Assembly: GCF_002080455.1 (NCBI RefSeq)
Contig: NZ_CP020555.1
Span: 3,348,001 to 3,412,000 of the forward strand
Direction: 5' to 3'
Length of the DNA: 64,000 nt
DNA from: Streptomyces sp. Sge12
GTDB taxonomy: Bacteria; Actinomycetota; Actinomycetes; Streptomycetales; Streptomycetaceae
Within the stretch, counting starts at the first letter, position 1; the number at the start of each line of letters is the position of its first letter. Below, piece after piece: positions 18,875 through 27,782 of this stretch. The translations under genes were made by a program, and so were the position numbers. The notes beneath the pieces were generated by a model. It did not search any database and was not told the origin of the DNA. It saw only the letters and a program-made list of their open reading frames with translations.

Positions 18875-19818
18875 AGATAGTCCTCCAGGCGAGCCACGGC
18901 GTATCCCTTGTCCGTGACGGTCTTCATGACATGACGGATCATGTCAGGCATCGTGCCCTTCCAGTCCTCCTTGCCGCGGAAGTGCGTGAGGATGATGTCA
19001 CCGGGGTGCAGGTCGCGGTCCCACTCCCGGTAGTCCATCCGGTTGGTGAACGCCTCCGCGTTCCACAGCGGGACCGCCTTGATGCCGCAGGACTTCGCCG
19101 CGCGCAGCGTGTCCTGGTTGTAGTTGCCGTACGGCGGCCGGAAGAGGGTCGGCCGCTTGCCGAACTGCTTCTGGATGGTGTCCTGCTGGCCGCAGATCTC
19201 CTCGCGCTGCTGCTCGTACGACAGGCCCGGCATGTAGCGGTGGTTGAGCGTGTGGTTGTTCAGGGTGACGCCCGCGGCCTGCATCTTCTTGAAGTACGGG
19301 TAGTTGTCCCGTACGACGTAGTCGCTGAGGAAGGCCGTGTACGGGATCTTGAGCTCCTGCATCATCTTCAGGAACTCGGGGTCCTTCTCCGAGCCGTCGT
19401 CGATCGTCAGGAAGACGACCTTGTCCTCGGTCGGGACGGTGGTGAAGACGTGGGGGTACTCCTCCTGGTCCTCCACCTCGAAGCCGTCGCGCGTGGTGAT
19501 CTCCGGCTTCTCCTTCGGCGCCGGCGGGGCGGCGAGCGGGGTCTTGCGCAGACCCCACTTCTTCGCCGCGACGACGCGCGCCTGCTGGGCCGCCTTGGCC
19601 TTCTCGGCGGCGCTGAGCGCGCCCGCCGCGCCCGCTTCCGCAGCCTTGGCGGCCTTCTCCTTCGCGGCCTTGTCCGGACCGGAGTCCCCGGATCCGCAGG
19701 CCGTTCCGAGGGCGGCGACGAGCAGGGCTGCGACGGCCACCCCGAACCGGCCGCGCGGACCCGCCGCGTACCGGTGACCTTGTTGCGACTTATTTCCCTT
19801 TTGTCGTACTAGCTGCAT
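18871..19818 (-). CDS. polysaccharide deacetylase lipoprotein, copy B
   Basis: 315-aa lipoprotein. A basic n-region and hydrophobic core (about 26-40) lead to lipobox LGTAC with Cys41. An Ala/Lys-rich, probably helical spacer (about 48-87) follows, longer than in copy A. The NodB domain has TIDDG (138-142), His189/His193 (NNHTLNH), RPPYGNYN (227-234) and ILTHF. ATG 19818 has only a weak AGGA site 11 nt upstream. Copies A and B end in the same motif RLEDYL and arose by tandem duplication; different linkers suggest reach to different wall depths. Substrate not determinable. Confidence 0.92.
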   Translation of the reverse strand: MQLVRQKGNKSQQGHRYAAGPRGRFGVAVAALLVAALGTACGSGDSGPDKAAKEKAAKAAEAGAAGALSAAEKAKAAQQARVVAAKKWGLRKTPLAAPPAPKEKPEITTRDGFEVEDQEEYPHVFTTVPTEDKVVFLTIDDGSEKDPEFLKMMQELKIPYTAFLSDYVVRDNYPYFKKMQAAGVTLNNHTLNHRYMPGLSYEQQREEICGQQDTIQKQFGKRPTLFRPPYGNYNQDTLRAAKSCGIKAVPLWNAEAFTNRMDYREWDRDLHPGDIILTHFRGKEDWKGTMPDMIRHVMKTVTDKGYAVARLEDYL

Positions 19819-19923
19819 AGCTGCGCATCCTGGCACCCGACACACGGGCTCCCGGGAAGACACCGCGAACGCGGTCCCACCTTCCTTCGACTGGCCCACA
19901 CCGTCCGGGTCCCGCCCGTCGCC

Positions 19924-19929
19924 GACAAT
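19924..19929 (+). promoter_or_regulatory. -10 box of methyltransferase gene, leaderless type
   Basis: GACAAT ends 6 nt before GTG 19936; no Shine-Dalgarno. The same box and spacing precede coaA (32600). Confidence 0.55.
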
Positions 19930-19935
19930 GGAGCC

Positions 19936-21144
19936 GTGACCCCCGAAGACTTCGCCGCGCTCCTCGCCCCCGAGGGCCGCGCCCTCCTCGACTCGCTCCG
20001 CGACTACGACCCCGCCCAGGAGCTGGCCGTCGCCACCCGGCTGCGCCGCGAGCACCCCGCCGGGCTGGTCTCCGCCGCGCTCGGTCAGGCCCGGCTGCGG
20101 CAGCGCGCGGTGGCGAAGTTCGGCGCGGAGGACGCCTTCCGGATGTACTTCACGCCCGGCGGCGGCGAGATGGCCACCCGCGCGTCCGTGGCCTCGTACC
20201 GGGCCGAACGGCTCGCGGCCCTCGGCGTACGCAGCCTCGCGGACCTGTGCTGCGGGATCGGCGGGGACGCCCTCGCGCTGGCCCGGCTCGGCATCCGGGT
20301 GCTCGCGGTGGACCACGACCCCCTCACCGTCGCCGTCGCCCGGGCCAATGCCGAGGCACTGGGGCTGGCGGACCTGATCGAGGTCCGGGAGGCGGACGTG
20401 ACGGAGGTGGACACCTCCGGCTACGACGCCGTCTTCATCGACCCGGCCCGGCGCGGGGGGCGCGGCCGGATCTTCGACCCCGAGTCGTACTCGCCGCCGC
20501 TGTCGTGGGCGGTGGAGACGGCCCGGGCGGCGAAGTACGCCGCCATCAAGATCGCACCGGGGATCCCGCACGAGGCCGTGCCGGCGGAGGCCGAGGCCGA
20601 GTGGATCTCCGACCAGGGGGACGTCAAGGAGGCCGTGCTCTGGTTCGGGACCGCGCCGGGAACCGTGCGCGCCACCCTGCTCCCCGGGCCGCGCGGGCTG
20701 CACACCGCCGATCCGCTGCCCGACCCGGCGGCCGGGCCGGTCGGCCGCTGGCTCTACGAGCCCGACGGCGCCGTCATCCGCGCCCACCTGGTCGCCGAGG
20801 TCGCCGAGCAGCTGGACGGCCGGCTGATCGACCCGACCATCGCCTACGTCACCGCCGACGAGCTGCGCGCGACGCCGTACGCGACGGCGTACGAGATCAC
20901 CGACGTGCTGCCCTTCGGCCTGAAGAAGCTGAAGGCGCTGCTGCGCGAGCGCGGGGTCGGGATCCTGACCGTGAAGAAGCGCGGCTCGGCGATCGAGCCC
21001 GAGGAACTGCGCCGGAAGGTCAAGCCGCAGGGGCCGAACTCGGCGACCGTCTTCCTGACCCGGGTGGCGGGGGCTCCGTCGATGCTGATCGGCGCCCCGG
21101 CGGTCCCGCCTGCCGGCCCGCCTGCGGCGACGCTCGACGGTTGA
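19936..21144 (+). CDS. THUMP-like class I SAM-dependent methyltransferase
   Basis: 402-aa protein. A helical N-terminal part (1-80) precedes a Rossmann methyltransferase domain with motif I LCCGIGGDALALA (104-116), acidic AVDHD (124-128) and FIDPARR (167-173), a DPxR-type motif IV. The C-terminal part (about 300-385) is the THUMP-like domain usual for this actinobacterial family. RNA is the probable substrate by analogy, but no member has a firmly known target that I can cite. GTG 19936 starts a probably leaderless mRNA. Confidence 0.82.
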   Translation: MTPEDFAALLAPEGRALLDSLRDYDPAQELAVATRLRREHPAGLVSAALGQARLRQRAVAKFGAEDAFRMYFTPGGGEMATRASVASYRAERLAALGVRSLADLCCGIGGDALALARLGIRVLAVDHDPLTVAVARANAEALGLADLIEVREADVTEVDTSGYDAVFIDPARRGGRGRIFDPESYSPPLSWAVETARAAKYAAIKIAPGIPHEAVPAEAEAEWISDQGDVKEAVLWFGTAPGTVRATLLPGPRGLHTADPLPDPAAGPVGRWLYEPDGAVIRAHLVAEVAEQLDGRLIDPTIAYVTADELRATPYATAYEITDVLPFGLKKLKALLRERGVGILTVKKRGSAIEPEELRRKVKPQGPNSATVFLTRVAGAPSMLIGAPAVPPAGPPAATLDG

Positions 21145-21150
21145 AACGCG

Positions 21151-21170
21151 GGCCCGGCGCCACCCGGGCC
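21151..21170. terminator. possible terminator between convergent genes
   Basis: GGCCCGG, 6-nt loop, CCGGGCC in the 60-bp gap after the methyltransferase gene. Confidence 0.4.
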
Positions 21171-21204
21171 GGGCGGGCGGGCGTCCCCGGGGCGGTGGCT
21201 TCGG

Positions 21205-21477
21205 TCAGGCTTGGTCCACCTGCACCGACTCGAAACGCCAGCGGTGCACCGCACGCGTGATCAGGTCGGCCGCGGGCTCGGGCAGTTCGGGGAGGTCCGC
21301 CGCCACGCCCTCGGCGGCCTCCCACCAGGTGATCACGAGGACCCGGTCCTGCGGGGCCCGGAACACCTCGCGGCGCACCGGCTCCCGGGCCAGGACCTGG
21401 GCGCGGGCCCACTCCAGCAGTTCGTTGCCCCGGCCGTCGGCGGCCCGGGCCTCCCACATCAGCGCGACGGTGCTCAC
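21205..21477 (-). CDS. 90-aa conserved-looking protein coupled to tsaD
   Basis: Small soluble protein, no recognised domain. The pattern of a strand (VALMWEARA), a long helix ([13 protein letters not shown]), two strands ([16 protein letters not shown]) and a second helix ([13 protein letters not shown]) resembles a dimeric alpha/beta barrel such as the ABM fold. GTG 21477 overlaps the tsaD stop codon (GTGA), so it is the last gene of the tsaB-rimI-tsaD operon and translated by coupling. Function unknown; its link to tRNA modification is only positional. Confidence 0.75.
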   Translation of the reverse strand: MSTVALMWEARAADGRGNELLEWARAQVLAREPVRREVFRAPQDRVLVITWWEAAEGVAADLPELPEPAADLITRAVHRWRFESVQVDQA

Positions 21478-22571
21478 GAGTACAGGTTGTCCTTGCTCAG
21501 TTCGTGCTCGTGCACGTGGTCGTGGGACGTGCCCGGCACGTGCGGGTCCGTCACCGGGAGCGAGGAGTCCGCCGACAGGTCCCAGTCCGAGGCGGGCCGG
21601 TTCCGCTTGACCATCTCGGCGCCCAGCGCCGCCACCATCGCGCCGTTGTCCGTGCACAGCTTCGGCCGCGGTACGCGCAGCACGATCCCCGCCGCGTCGC
21701 ACCGCTCCTGCGCCAGCGAGCGCAGCCGGGAGTTGGCCGCGACGCCGCCGCCGATCATCAGGTGGTCGACGCCCTCGTCCTTGCACGCCCGGATCGCCTT
21801 GCGCGTCAGCACGTCCACCACGGCCTCCTGGAAGGACGCGGCCACATCGCGCACCGGGACGTCCTCGCCCGCCTTGCGCTTGGCCTCGATCCAGCGGGCG
21901 ACGGCCGTCTTCAGTCCGGAGAACGAGAAGTCGTACGCGGCGTCGCGCGGGCCCGTCAGCCCGCGCGGGAAGTTGATCGCCTTCGGGTCGCCCTCGCGCG
22001 CGAGCCGGTCGATGACCGGACCGCCGGGGAAGCCCAGCTGGAGCACGCGCGCGATCTTGTCGAAGGCCTCGCCCGCCGCGTCGTCGATGGTCGCGCCGAG
22101 CGGCCGTACGTCGGAGGTGATGTCCGGGGCCAGCAGCAGCGAGGAATGGCCGCCGGACACCAGCAGGGCCATCGTGGGCTCCGGCAGCGGGCCGTGCTCC
22201 AGCTGGTCGACGCAGATGTGGGAGGCCAGGTGGTTGACCCCGTACAGCGGCTTGCCCAGCGCGTACGCGTAGGCCTTGGCCGCCGAGACGCCCACGAGCA
22301 GCGCGCCCGCGAGGCCGGGGCCGGCGGTGACGGCGATGCCGTCGAGGTCGCGGGCGCTGACGCCGGCTTCCTTGAGGGCGCGTTCGATGGTGGGGACCAT
22401 CGCCTCCAGGTGGGCCCGCGAGGCCACCTCGGGCACGACGCCGCCGAAGCGCGCGTGCTCGTCGACGCTCGACGCGATGGCGTCCGCGAGCAGGGTGGTG
22501 CCGCGGACGACGCCGACGCCGGTCTCGTCGCAGGAGGTCTCGATGCCGAGGACGAGCGGTTCGTCAGCCAT
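21474..22571 (-). CDS. tsaD: tRNA t6A37 threonylcarbamoyltransferase TsaD
   Basis: 365-aa ASKHA-fold enzyme (Gcp/Kae1) that transfers the threonylcarbamoyl group to A37 of ANN-decoding tRNAs, with TsaB and TsaE. Features: [10 protein letters not shown] (9-18), metal-binding NHLASH with His114 and His118, [10 protein letters not shown], the FSFSGLK segment and [11 protein letters not shown]. The C-terminal tail (about 350-365) carries extra His and acidic residues (SHDHVHEHE), slightly unusual. Start ATG 22571 is preferred over GTG 22580; it overlaps the rimI stop by 8 bp. Confidence 0.97.
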   Translation of the reverse strand: MADEPLVLGIETSCDETGVGVVRGTTLLADAIASSVDEHARFGGVVPEVASRAHLEAMVPTIERALKEAGVSARDLDGIAVTAGPGLAGALLVGVSAAKAYAYALGKPLYGVNHLASHICVDQLEHGPLPEPTMALLVSGGHSSLLLAPDITSDVRPLGATIDDAAGEAFDKIARVLQLGFPGGPVIDRLAREGDPKAINFPRGLTGPRDAAYDFSFSGLKTAVARWIEAKRKAGEDVPVRDVAASFQEAVVDVLTRKAIRACKDEGVDHLMIGGGVAANSRLRSLAQERCDAAGIVLRVPRPKLCTDNGAMVAALGAEMVKRNRPASDWDLSADSSLPVTDPHVPGTSHDHVHEHELSKDNLYS

Positions 22572-23067
22572 TGCTCTCACTGCTCTCAGTTCGTGCTTGT
22601 GCGGGGTCGGTCAGTCGCATGACGAGCGCGTCGACGTTGCCGGGCTGGTAGTAGCCGCGGCGGAAGCCGATGGGCTCGAAGCCGAAGCGCTCGTAGAGCT
22701 TCTGGGCGCGTGTGTTGTCCACCCGTACCTCCAGCAGCACCTCGGCGCATTCGAATGCGGTGGCCGCGCGCAGCAGGTCGGTCAGGAGCCGGGCGCCGAG
22801 CCCGGTCCCCCACTGGTCGCGCGCGGCCGCGATGGTCTGTACGTCGGCCAGGTCGCCGGCGGCGGCCAGTCCGGCGTAGCCGACCAGGCGGCCCGTCCCG
22901 TCCTCGGCGACGATGTAGCGGCGCGTGGCCTGCGGGCCTCGGGCGTGGGCGAGTTCGGACCAGAACATCCCGGCGGACCAGGCGTCCTCGGGGAACAGCT
23001 CGTGCTCCAGTTCCAGCACGGGTCCGATGTCCCACCAGCGCATCTCACGCAGCGTGTGGGACGTCAC
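22564..23067 (-). CDS. rimI: ribosomal-protein-alanine N-acetyltransferase RimI-like
   Basis: 167-aa GNAT acetyltransferase. [22 protein letters not shown] at the N-terminus and the acetyl-CoA loop [13 protein letters not shown] are RimI-like, as are [19 protein letters not shown] and a [12 protein letters not shown] end. RimI acetylates the N-terminus of S18 in E. coli; broader targets are known in actinobacteria. GTG 23067 overlaps the tsaB stop by 4 bp. Order tsaB-rimI-tsaD is the common actinobacterial one. Confidence 0.93.
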   Translation of the reverse strand: MTSHTLREMRWWDIGPVLELEHELFPEDAWSAGMFWSELAHARGPQATRRYIVAEDGTGRLVGYAGLAAAGDLADVQTIAAARDQWGTGLGARLLTDLLRAATAFECAEVLLEVRVDNTRAQKLYERFGFEPIGFRRGYYQPGNVDALVMRLTDPAQARTESSESNG

Positions 23068-23726
23068 TGCGGGGTGACCACCTTGTAGTTCTTCGGGACC
23101 TGCGCGTCGGGCCGGCGCAGGTAGAGCGGGGTCGGAGGCAGGAACTCCAGGCCGGCCGCCAGTCGTTCCGCGGCCAGCGAGGCCAGTGCGGCGGCGGACT
23201 GGTGCTCGGGGCCGCGGGCGTCCCGGAAGACCTCGGGATAGAGGAGTGCGCCCTGGCCGACCGCGGGCATGCCCGCGACCTGCTCGGCGATGTCGGCCGG
23301 GCGGTCCACGGCGGGCTCGCCGGCGCGCGTGCGCGGGTCCTCGTACCGGGCCCAGTAGACCTCCTTGCGCCGTGCGTCGGTGGCGACGGTGAAGGGGCCT
23401 TCGATGCCGGCGGCCCCGGCGGCGTACGCGAGGCCGTCGAGGGTGCACAGCCCGTGCACGGGCACGCCGAGCACGGCGGCGAAGGTGGAGGCGGTGACGA
23501 GGCCCACGCGCAGCCCGGTGTAGGGGCCGGGCCCGACGCCGACGACGACGCCGGTGACGGCTTCGAGCGTGGTGCCGGCCTCGGCGAGGACCTTGTCCAC
23601 GGAGGGCAGCAGGAGCTCCCCGTGGCGGCGGGCGTCGACCTGGTTCGACTCGGCGACGACGGACTCACCGTCGTGCAGGGCGACGGTGACGGCGGGCGTG
23701 GCGGTATCTACGGCGAGCAAGAGCAC
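23064..23726 (-). CDS. tsaB: t6A pathway scaffold TsaB
   Basis: 220-aa inactive homologue of TsaD that dimerises with it in t6A synthesis. LLLAVDTATPAVTVAL N-terminus, HGELLLPSVDKVL and the GPGPYTGLRVGL motif are diagnostic. GTG 23726 start. First gene of the operon that continues with rimI, tsaD and a 90-aa gene. tsaE is separate, 1 kb upstream on the same strand. Confidence 0.95.
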   Translation of the reverse strand: MLLLAVDTATPAVTVALHDGESVVAESNQVDARRHGELLLPSVDKVLAEAGTTLEAVTGVVVGVGPGPYTGLRVGLVTASTFAAVLGVPVHGLCTLDGLAYAAGAAGIEGPFTVATDARRKEVYWARYEDPRTRAGEPAVDRPADIAEQVAGMPAVGQGALLYPEVFRDARGPEHQSAAALASLAAERLAAGLEFLPPTPLYLRRPDAQVPKNYKVVTPQ

Positions 23727-23846
23727 GCGAACAGCCTACGACTCCGGGGGCCGCGCCCCTTGCGGCCGGTCTGGGAGCAGGGTGGCTGCTACCTTTCGAC
23801 CGGGGTATCGAACGTGGTACCAGTCGGCGCGGAGAGGTGGAGCAAG

Positions 23847-24401
23847 GTGGCACGCAGCAGCTCGGGAATCGTGGCCGGGCTCACCGCCGCGGCGGTGGCC
23901 GTCGTCGGCTTCCTCGGCTACCAGGCCTCCGCCACGGCGCCCGCGCATCCCCCGAAGGCGGCCGCGCAGGAGCCGGCTCCCGCCGCGAGTCAGGCCGCCA
24001 AGCAGGACCCGGCGAAGCCGGTGGCCGTGCCGGAGGGTTCCGGCACCGGGGTGCGGGTGGTGTATTCGGTGGGCCAGAAGCGGGTGTGGCTGGTGGGCGA
24101 CCCCGCGCAGGAGCCGAAGTCGTTCGCGGTGATGCCGAGCACGGTGCACCCGAAGGCCGGCACCTACCTGGTCGGTTCGCGCTCGGGTTCCGTGACCGGC
24201 TCGGACGGGGTGCCGATCGAGCACGTCGTCCGGTTCGCCACCGCGGAGGGCGTGGCGGTCGGTTTCAGTGCCCGGACGGACGGCGCGATGCCGGAGCCCG
24301 ACCCGAACAAGAAGACCGGCGGTATCCGGATGACCCGTGCCGACGGCGATGCGATGTGGGCTTTCGCGACGATCGCGTCGAAGGTCGTCGTCGTTCCTTG
24401 A
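23847..24401 (+). CDS. membrane-anchored extracytoplasmic protein, unknown
   Basis: 184-aa protein with a signal-anchor (about 7-27), an Ala/Pro-rich linker (28-62) and a conserved-looking beta-rich domain (about 63-184) including RVVYSVGQKRVWLVG and TYLVGSRSGSVTGSDGVPIE. No known catalytic motif. Possibly related to L,D-transpeptidase-adjacent or secreted accessory proteins of Streptomyces, but I do not recognise it. GTG 23847 follows GGAG by 5 nt. Divergent from tsaB. Confidence 0.75.
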   Translation: MARSSSGIVAGLTAAAVAVVGFLGYQASATAPAHPPKAAAQEPAPAASQAAKQDPAKPVAVPEGSGTGVRVVYSVGQKRVWLVGDPAQEPKSFAVMPSTVHPKAGTYLVGSRSGSVTGSDGVPIEHVVRFATAEGVAVGFSARTDGAMPEPDPNKKTGGIRMTRADGDAMWAFATIASKVVVVP

Positions 24402-24468
24402 CGGACGGCCCGCCCTTCACCCGACCGGGTGAACGCGGCAGCCTCCCCAAGGTTCCCCCGGGAGCCCT

Positions 24469-24654
24469 CTAGGCCGCTTCGGACTCCGGAGCGGCCTCTT
24501 CGTGTGCGGGGTCGTCCGGCCCGCCGGTGCCCGTGGCGCACTCCCGGGCGGGCGGTGTGGAGACGGCGGTGGCGGCCACGCCGGCGGCGAGGAGCGTCCA
24601 CATGGAGACGGCGGACGGGCGGGGTTCGCGATGTGCTCCTGCTGGTGCCGACAT
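24469..24654 (-). CDS. 61-aa single-pass membrane protein below an iron-box-like site
   Basis: Small protein MSAPAGAHREPRPSAVSMWT..., with one hydrophobic segment (about 15-33) and an acidic C-terminal tail rich in Glu/Ala with one Cys. A strong AGGAGGGCAGCC precedes ATG 24654. No homologue comes to mind. A TTAGG-N4-CCTAA palindrome 30 bp upstream suggests iron-dependent expression. Convergent to the anchored protein at 23847; the hairpin 24471-24497 overlaps its last codons. A real gene is likely from the ribosome site, but this is not certain. Confidence 0.58.
   Translation of the reverse strand: MSAPAGAHREPRPSAVSMWTLLAAGVAATAVSTPPARECATGTGGPDDPAHEEAAPESEAA
24471..24497. terminator. hairpin at convergent 3' ends
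   Basis: AGGCCGCT, 11-nt loop, AGCGGCCT. It overlaps the end of the 61-aa gene and probably ends transcription of the gene at 23847. Confidence 0.5.
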
Positions 24655-24683
24655 GGCTGCCCTCCTGGACCCGGGACACCGTA

Positions 24684-24699
24684 CTTAGGCATACCTAAG
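24684..24699. promoter_or_regulatory. DmdR/IdeR-type iron box candidate
   Basis: CTTAGG-CATA-CCTAAG. The 14-bp core TTAGGCATACCTAA matches the 3' part of the iron-box consensus TTAGGTTAGGCTAACCTAA at 12 of 14 positions. It lies 30 bp upstream of the 61-aa gene, over its likely promoter (TACGGT at 24678-24683 on the minus strand). Confidence 0.5.
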
Positions 24700-24770
24700 A
24701 AACTCTCGGTACCATGTCACCACGAGCGCTGCCGACAGCGCAATATCTTGCCGACGAGTTGTCGGTACGT

Positions 24771-25337
24771 TTACTCCGAGAGGGCGCCCGCCAGCGCGTC
24801 CAGCCCGGCTCCGGAACCCCAGCGCGCCCCGATCCCGCGCACCGAGACCTCGCGCACGTCGTCCAGGACCTCCTCGTGGCCGACCGCGCGGGCGATGACC
24901 ACGTGCAGCCGGTCGTCGGAGAGCTCCTCCACCTTGCCGTCGCCCCATTCCACGACGACCACGGACTCGGGCAGCGAGACGTCGAGGTCGAGGTCCTCCA
25001 TCTCCTCCAGCCCGCCGCCCAGCCGGTACGCGTCCACGTGCACCAGCGCCGGTCCACCGGTCAGCGAGGGGTGCACGCGGGCGATGACGAAGGTCGGCGA
25101 GGTAACGGCCCCGCGCACGCCCAGGCCCTCGCCGAGGCCGCGGGTGAGCGTGGTCTTGCCCGCGCCCAGCTCGCCGGTCAGCAGGACGAGGTCGCCGGGG
25201 CGCAGCAGGGCGGCGATCCTGCGGCCCAACTCCTGCATCGCGTCCGGGGAATCGACGGTGATCCGGGTCTGCGAGCCGGCCGCGGCCTCAGCTGCCGGCG
25301 CCTGGCTGCGCTGTGCTTCCAGCGGTACTTCTTCCAT
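24771..25337 (-). CDS. tsaE: t6A pathway ATPase TsaE
   Basis: 188-aa P-loop ATPase that resets the TsaBD complex in t6A synthesis. Walker A GELGAGKTTL (55-64), the TSPTFVIARVH switch region, HVDAYRLGGG and VVVEWGDG are family hallmarks. Start codon uncertain: ATG 25337 (used here) or TTG 25346, both inside the end of the hydrolase gene; conservation begins only at about residue 25, so a shorter form is possible. Overlap with the hydrolase gene suggests one operon: alr - hydrolase - tsaE. Confidence 0.92.
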   Translation of the reverse strand: MEEVPLEAQRSQAPAAEAAAGSQTRITVDSPDAMQELGRRIAALLRPGDLVLLTGELGAGKTTLTRGLGEGLGVRGAVTSPTFVIARVHPSLTGGPALVHVDAYRLGGGLEEMEDLDLDVSLPESVVVVEWGDGKVEELSDDRLHVVIARAVGHEEVLDDVREVSVRGIGARWGSGAGLDALAGALSE

Positions 25338-26472
25338 GCCCGCCAACGTTAGTCGCTGCGGGGACCGCCACCGCCCCGGTGCGCGCCAGCAGCTCGGTGA
25401 GCAGCCGCGTCACGGTTTCCGGGCGTTCCAGCATCATCAGGTGCCCGGTGGACTCCAGGACCACGAGGTCGGCGCCGGGCAGCGCCTCCTTGATGGCGAC
25501 GCTGTGCGCGGGCGGGGTGATCATGTCCCGGTCCCCGGCGATGACGGTGACCGGCAGGTCCGCGAACTGCTGGAGCGCGCCGGACTTGTCGTGGGTCTGG
25601 AAGGCCGGGTAGAACTCGGCGACCACGTCGATGGGCGTGGCCTCGATCAGCCGCTCGGCGAACCGCGCGACGCCCGGATCCACGTCCCGGGAGCCGAACG
25701 AGTACATCTTGATCATGCCGGCGAAGAGGTCGGCGGTGGCCCGGCGGCCCTTCTCCACCAGCTCCACCTGGGAGCCGAGCGCCTTGAGCACGCCCGGCAG
25801 GATCCGGCGCACCGCGCCCATGCCGACCGCGGGCAGCCCGTACGTCACCTCGTCGAGGCGGCCGCTGGAGGTGCCGACCAGGGCCACGCCGACGACGCGG
25901 TCGCGCACGAGCTCGGGGTACTGCTCGGCGAATCCCATGATGGTCATTCCGCCCATCGAGTGACCCACCAGGATCAGCGGCCCCTCGGGGGCGGCGGCGT
26001 CGATGACGGTCTTCAGGTCCCGGCCGAGCTGGTCGATGCCCAGCGGCTCGCCGTCCGCCTGGGCGAGGCCGCGGGCGCTGCGCCCGTGGCTGCGCTGGTC
26101 CCAGTAGACCGCGCGGACCACACCGCGCAGGGCGGCGCGCTGGAAGTGCCAGGAGTCCTGGGCGAGGCAGTAGCCGTGGCAGAAGATGACGGTGGCGGGG
26201 GGCTCGGGCTTGCGCCGCAGCCGGCGCCGCTTGCCGTCGTCGGGGAGCTCGTCGACCTCGTAGTAGAGCTCGGTGGCGTCCTCGGCCCGGCAGATTCCCT
26301 GGGTGCCGCGCAGGGAGCCGTAGTCCCCGGCCGCGTCGAGTGCCAGGCGCGCCTTCATGCGCATGCCGCGCCCCACGGTGATCCGTTCGACCGCGACACC
26401 GGCCGCCGCACCCGCGGCTATCACGCCGATCGCGGCGCCGGCCCAGCCGGCCTTGCGCCAGTTCTCGCTCAC
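25288..26472 (-). CDS. alpha/beta hydrolase with N-terminal membrane anchor
   Basis: 394-aa hydrolase. Hydrophobic segment (about 8-27) with a basic end, then a cap-less alpha/beta fold: oxyanion FCHGYC (97-102), nucleophile Ser172 in GHSMGG (170-175), acid in AGDRDMITP and His in STGHLMMLE near the C-terminus, so the triad is complete. Substrate unknown; it may be a lipid or ester. GTG 26472 lies 19 bp after alr, in the same operon, an arrangement also found in other actinobacteria. An upstream in-frame start at 26631 would lie inside alr and is rejected. Confidence 0.88.
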   Translation of the reverse strand: MSENWRKAGWAGAAIGVIAAGAAAGVAVERITVGRGMRMKARLALDAAGDYGSLRGTQGICRAEDATELYYEVDELPDDGKRRRLRRKPEPPATVIFCHGYCLAQDSWHFQRAALRGVVRAVYWDQRSHGRSARGLAQADGEPLGIDQLGRDLKTVIDAAAPEGPLILVGHSMGGMTIMGFAEQYPELVRDRVVGVALVGTSSGRLDEVTYGLPAVGMGAVRRILPGVLKALGSQVELVEKGRRATADLFAGMIKMYSFGSRDVDPGVARFAERLIEATPIDVVAEFYPAFQTHDKSGALQQFADLPVTVIAGDRDMITPPAHSVAIKEALPGADLVVLESTGHLMMLERPETVTRLLTELLARTGAVAVPAATNVGGHGRSTAGSTAQPGAGS

Positions 26473-26491
26473 GCCGCCGCCCTCACTCCGC

Positions 26492-27628
26492 TCAGCCGCC
26501 CAGGTACACCCGGGGCACACGTCCACCGATACGGGTGACGATCTCATACGCGATCGTGTGCGCCGCCCTGGCCCAGTCCTCGGCGGTGGGTTCACCGCGC
26601 TCCGCGTCCCCGAAGATGACGGCCTCGTCACCTGCGCGGGCGTGGTCTCCGTCCAAGTCGACCACGAACTGGTCCATCGCGATGCGTCCGGCGACGTGGC
26701 GGATCTTGCCGGCGACGAGCACGGGGCCGAGGCCGGAGGCCTGCCGCGGGATGCCGTCGGCGTAGCCCGCCGGGATCAGCGCGAGGTTCGCCGCGGCGTC
26801 GGTGACGTAGTGGTGGCCGTAGCTCACGCCGTGCCCGGCGGGGACCGTCTTGACCAGGGCGAGGGAGGCCTTGAGGGTCATCGCCGGCCGCAGACCCAGC
26901 TGGGCCGGGGTGCCGAGCTCGGGTGCGGGCGAGACGCCGTAGACGGCCAGCCCGCAGCGCACCAGGTCGAAGTGGGACTCGGGCAGGGTGAGGGTGGCCG
27001 GCGAGTTGGCGATGTGCCGGACCTCGGGCTCGATGCCCTCCTTCTCGGCGTACGCCAGCATGTCGCGGAAGGCGGCCAGCTGGAGCTGGATGGAGGGGTG
27101 CCCGGGCTCGTCGGCGCAGGCGAGGTGCGACCAGACGCCGGTGACCCGGACGGTGCCCTCGGCCTGGGCGGCGACGGCCGCGCCGACGAGGGCCTCCCAG
27201 TCGGCGGGCTGGCAGCCGTTGCGGCCGAGGCCGGTGTCGGCCTTGAGCTGGATGCGCGCGGTGCGGCCGGCCGCGCGGGCGGCCTCGCGCACCTCGTCGA
27301 GGGCCCACATGGCGCTGACGGAGACGTCCAGGTCGGCCTCGACGGCCTCCCGCCAGGGCCCGCCGGGGGTCCAGAGCCAGCACATGAGGCGGCCCTCGAT
27401 GCCGGCGGCGCGCAGGGCCAGGGCCTCGTCGGGGGTGGCCGTACCGAGCCAGGTGGCACCGGCCTGCCGGGCGGCTCTGGCGCACTCGATGGCGCCGTGC
27501 CCGTAGGCATTCGCCTTGACCACGGCCATCAACTCGGCCCGGGGCGCCCGCTCGCGCAGTGCGCGCACGTTCTCCCGTACAGCGTCAAGATCGATCTCGG
27601 CGTACACGCGCGTCGCTGTCTCGTTCAT
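26492..27628 (-). CDS. alr: alanine racemase
   Basis: 378-aa PLP enzyme making D-alanine for peptidoglycan. PLP-binding Lys38 in AVVKANAYGHG and catalytic Tyr270 in GHGVSYGHHYVT are present, with the TIM barrel at about 1-240 and the C-terminal beta domain after it. ATG 27628 with GGGGG at -7. The full family length supports the start. Confidence 0.96.
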   Translation of the reverse strand: MNETATRVYAEIDLDAVRENVRALRERAPRAELMAVVKANAYGHGAIECARAARQAGATWLGTATPDEALALRAAGIEGRLMCWLWTPGGPWREAVEADLDVSVSAMWALDEVREAARAAGRTARIQLKADTGLGRNGCQPADWEALVGAAVAAQAEGTVRVTGVWSHLACADEPGHPSIQLQLAAFRDMLAYAEKEGIEPEVRHIANSPATLTLPESHFDLVRCGLAVYGVSPAPELGTPAQLGLRPAMTLKASLALVKTVPAGHGVSYGHHYVTDAAANLALIPAGYADGIPRQASGLGPVLVAGKIRHVAGRIAMDQFVVDLDGDHARAGDEAVIFGDAERGEPTAEDWARAAHTIAYEIVTRIGGRVPRVYLGG

Positions 27629-27782
27629 CGCCCCCAGTCTCTCAGAATCCCCGCCCGGCCCTGCGGGGGCCGGGCCAAGTGGCCATCGCGTCTCCGCTTC
27701 GTTCCGCGGGAGGGCGCGGCGGGTGGGTGCGGGCGGGCGGGTGCGGTCGCCGCCGCGCGGGCCCCTCCCCGCGCCGCCCGCC

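Noticed and set aside
24684..24699. Zinc (Zur) box
   Set aside because: The palindrome fits the iron-box core TTAGG-N4-CCTAA better than Zur patterns.
26473..26631. N-terminal extension of the alpha/beta hydrolase
   Set aside because: It would overlap the alr end and lacks a ribosome site; GTG 26472 fits better.
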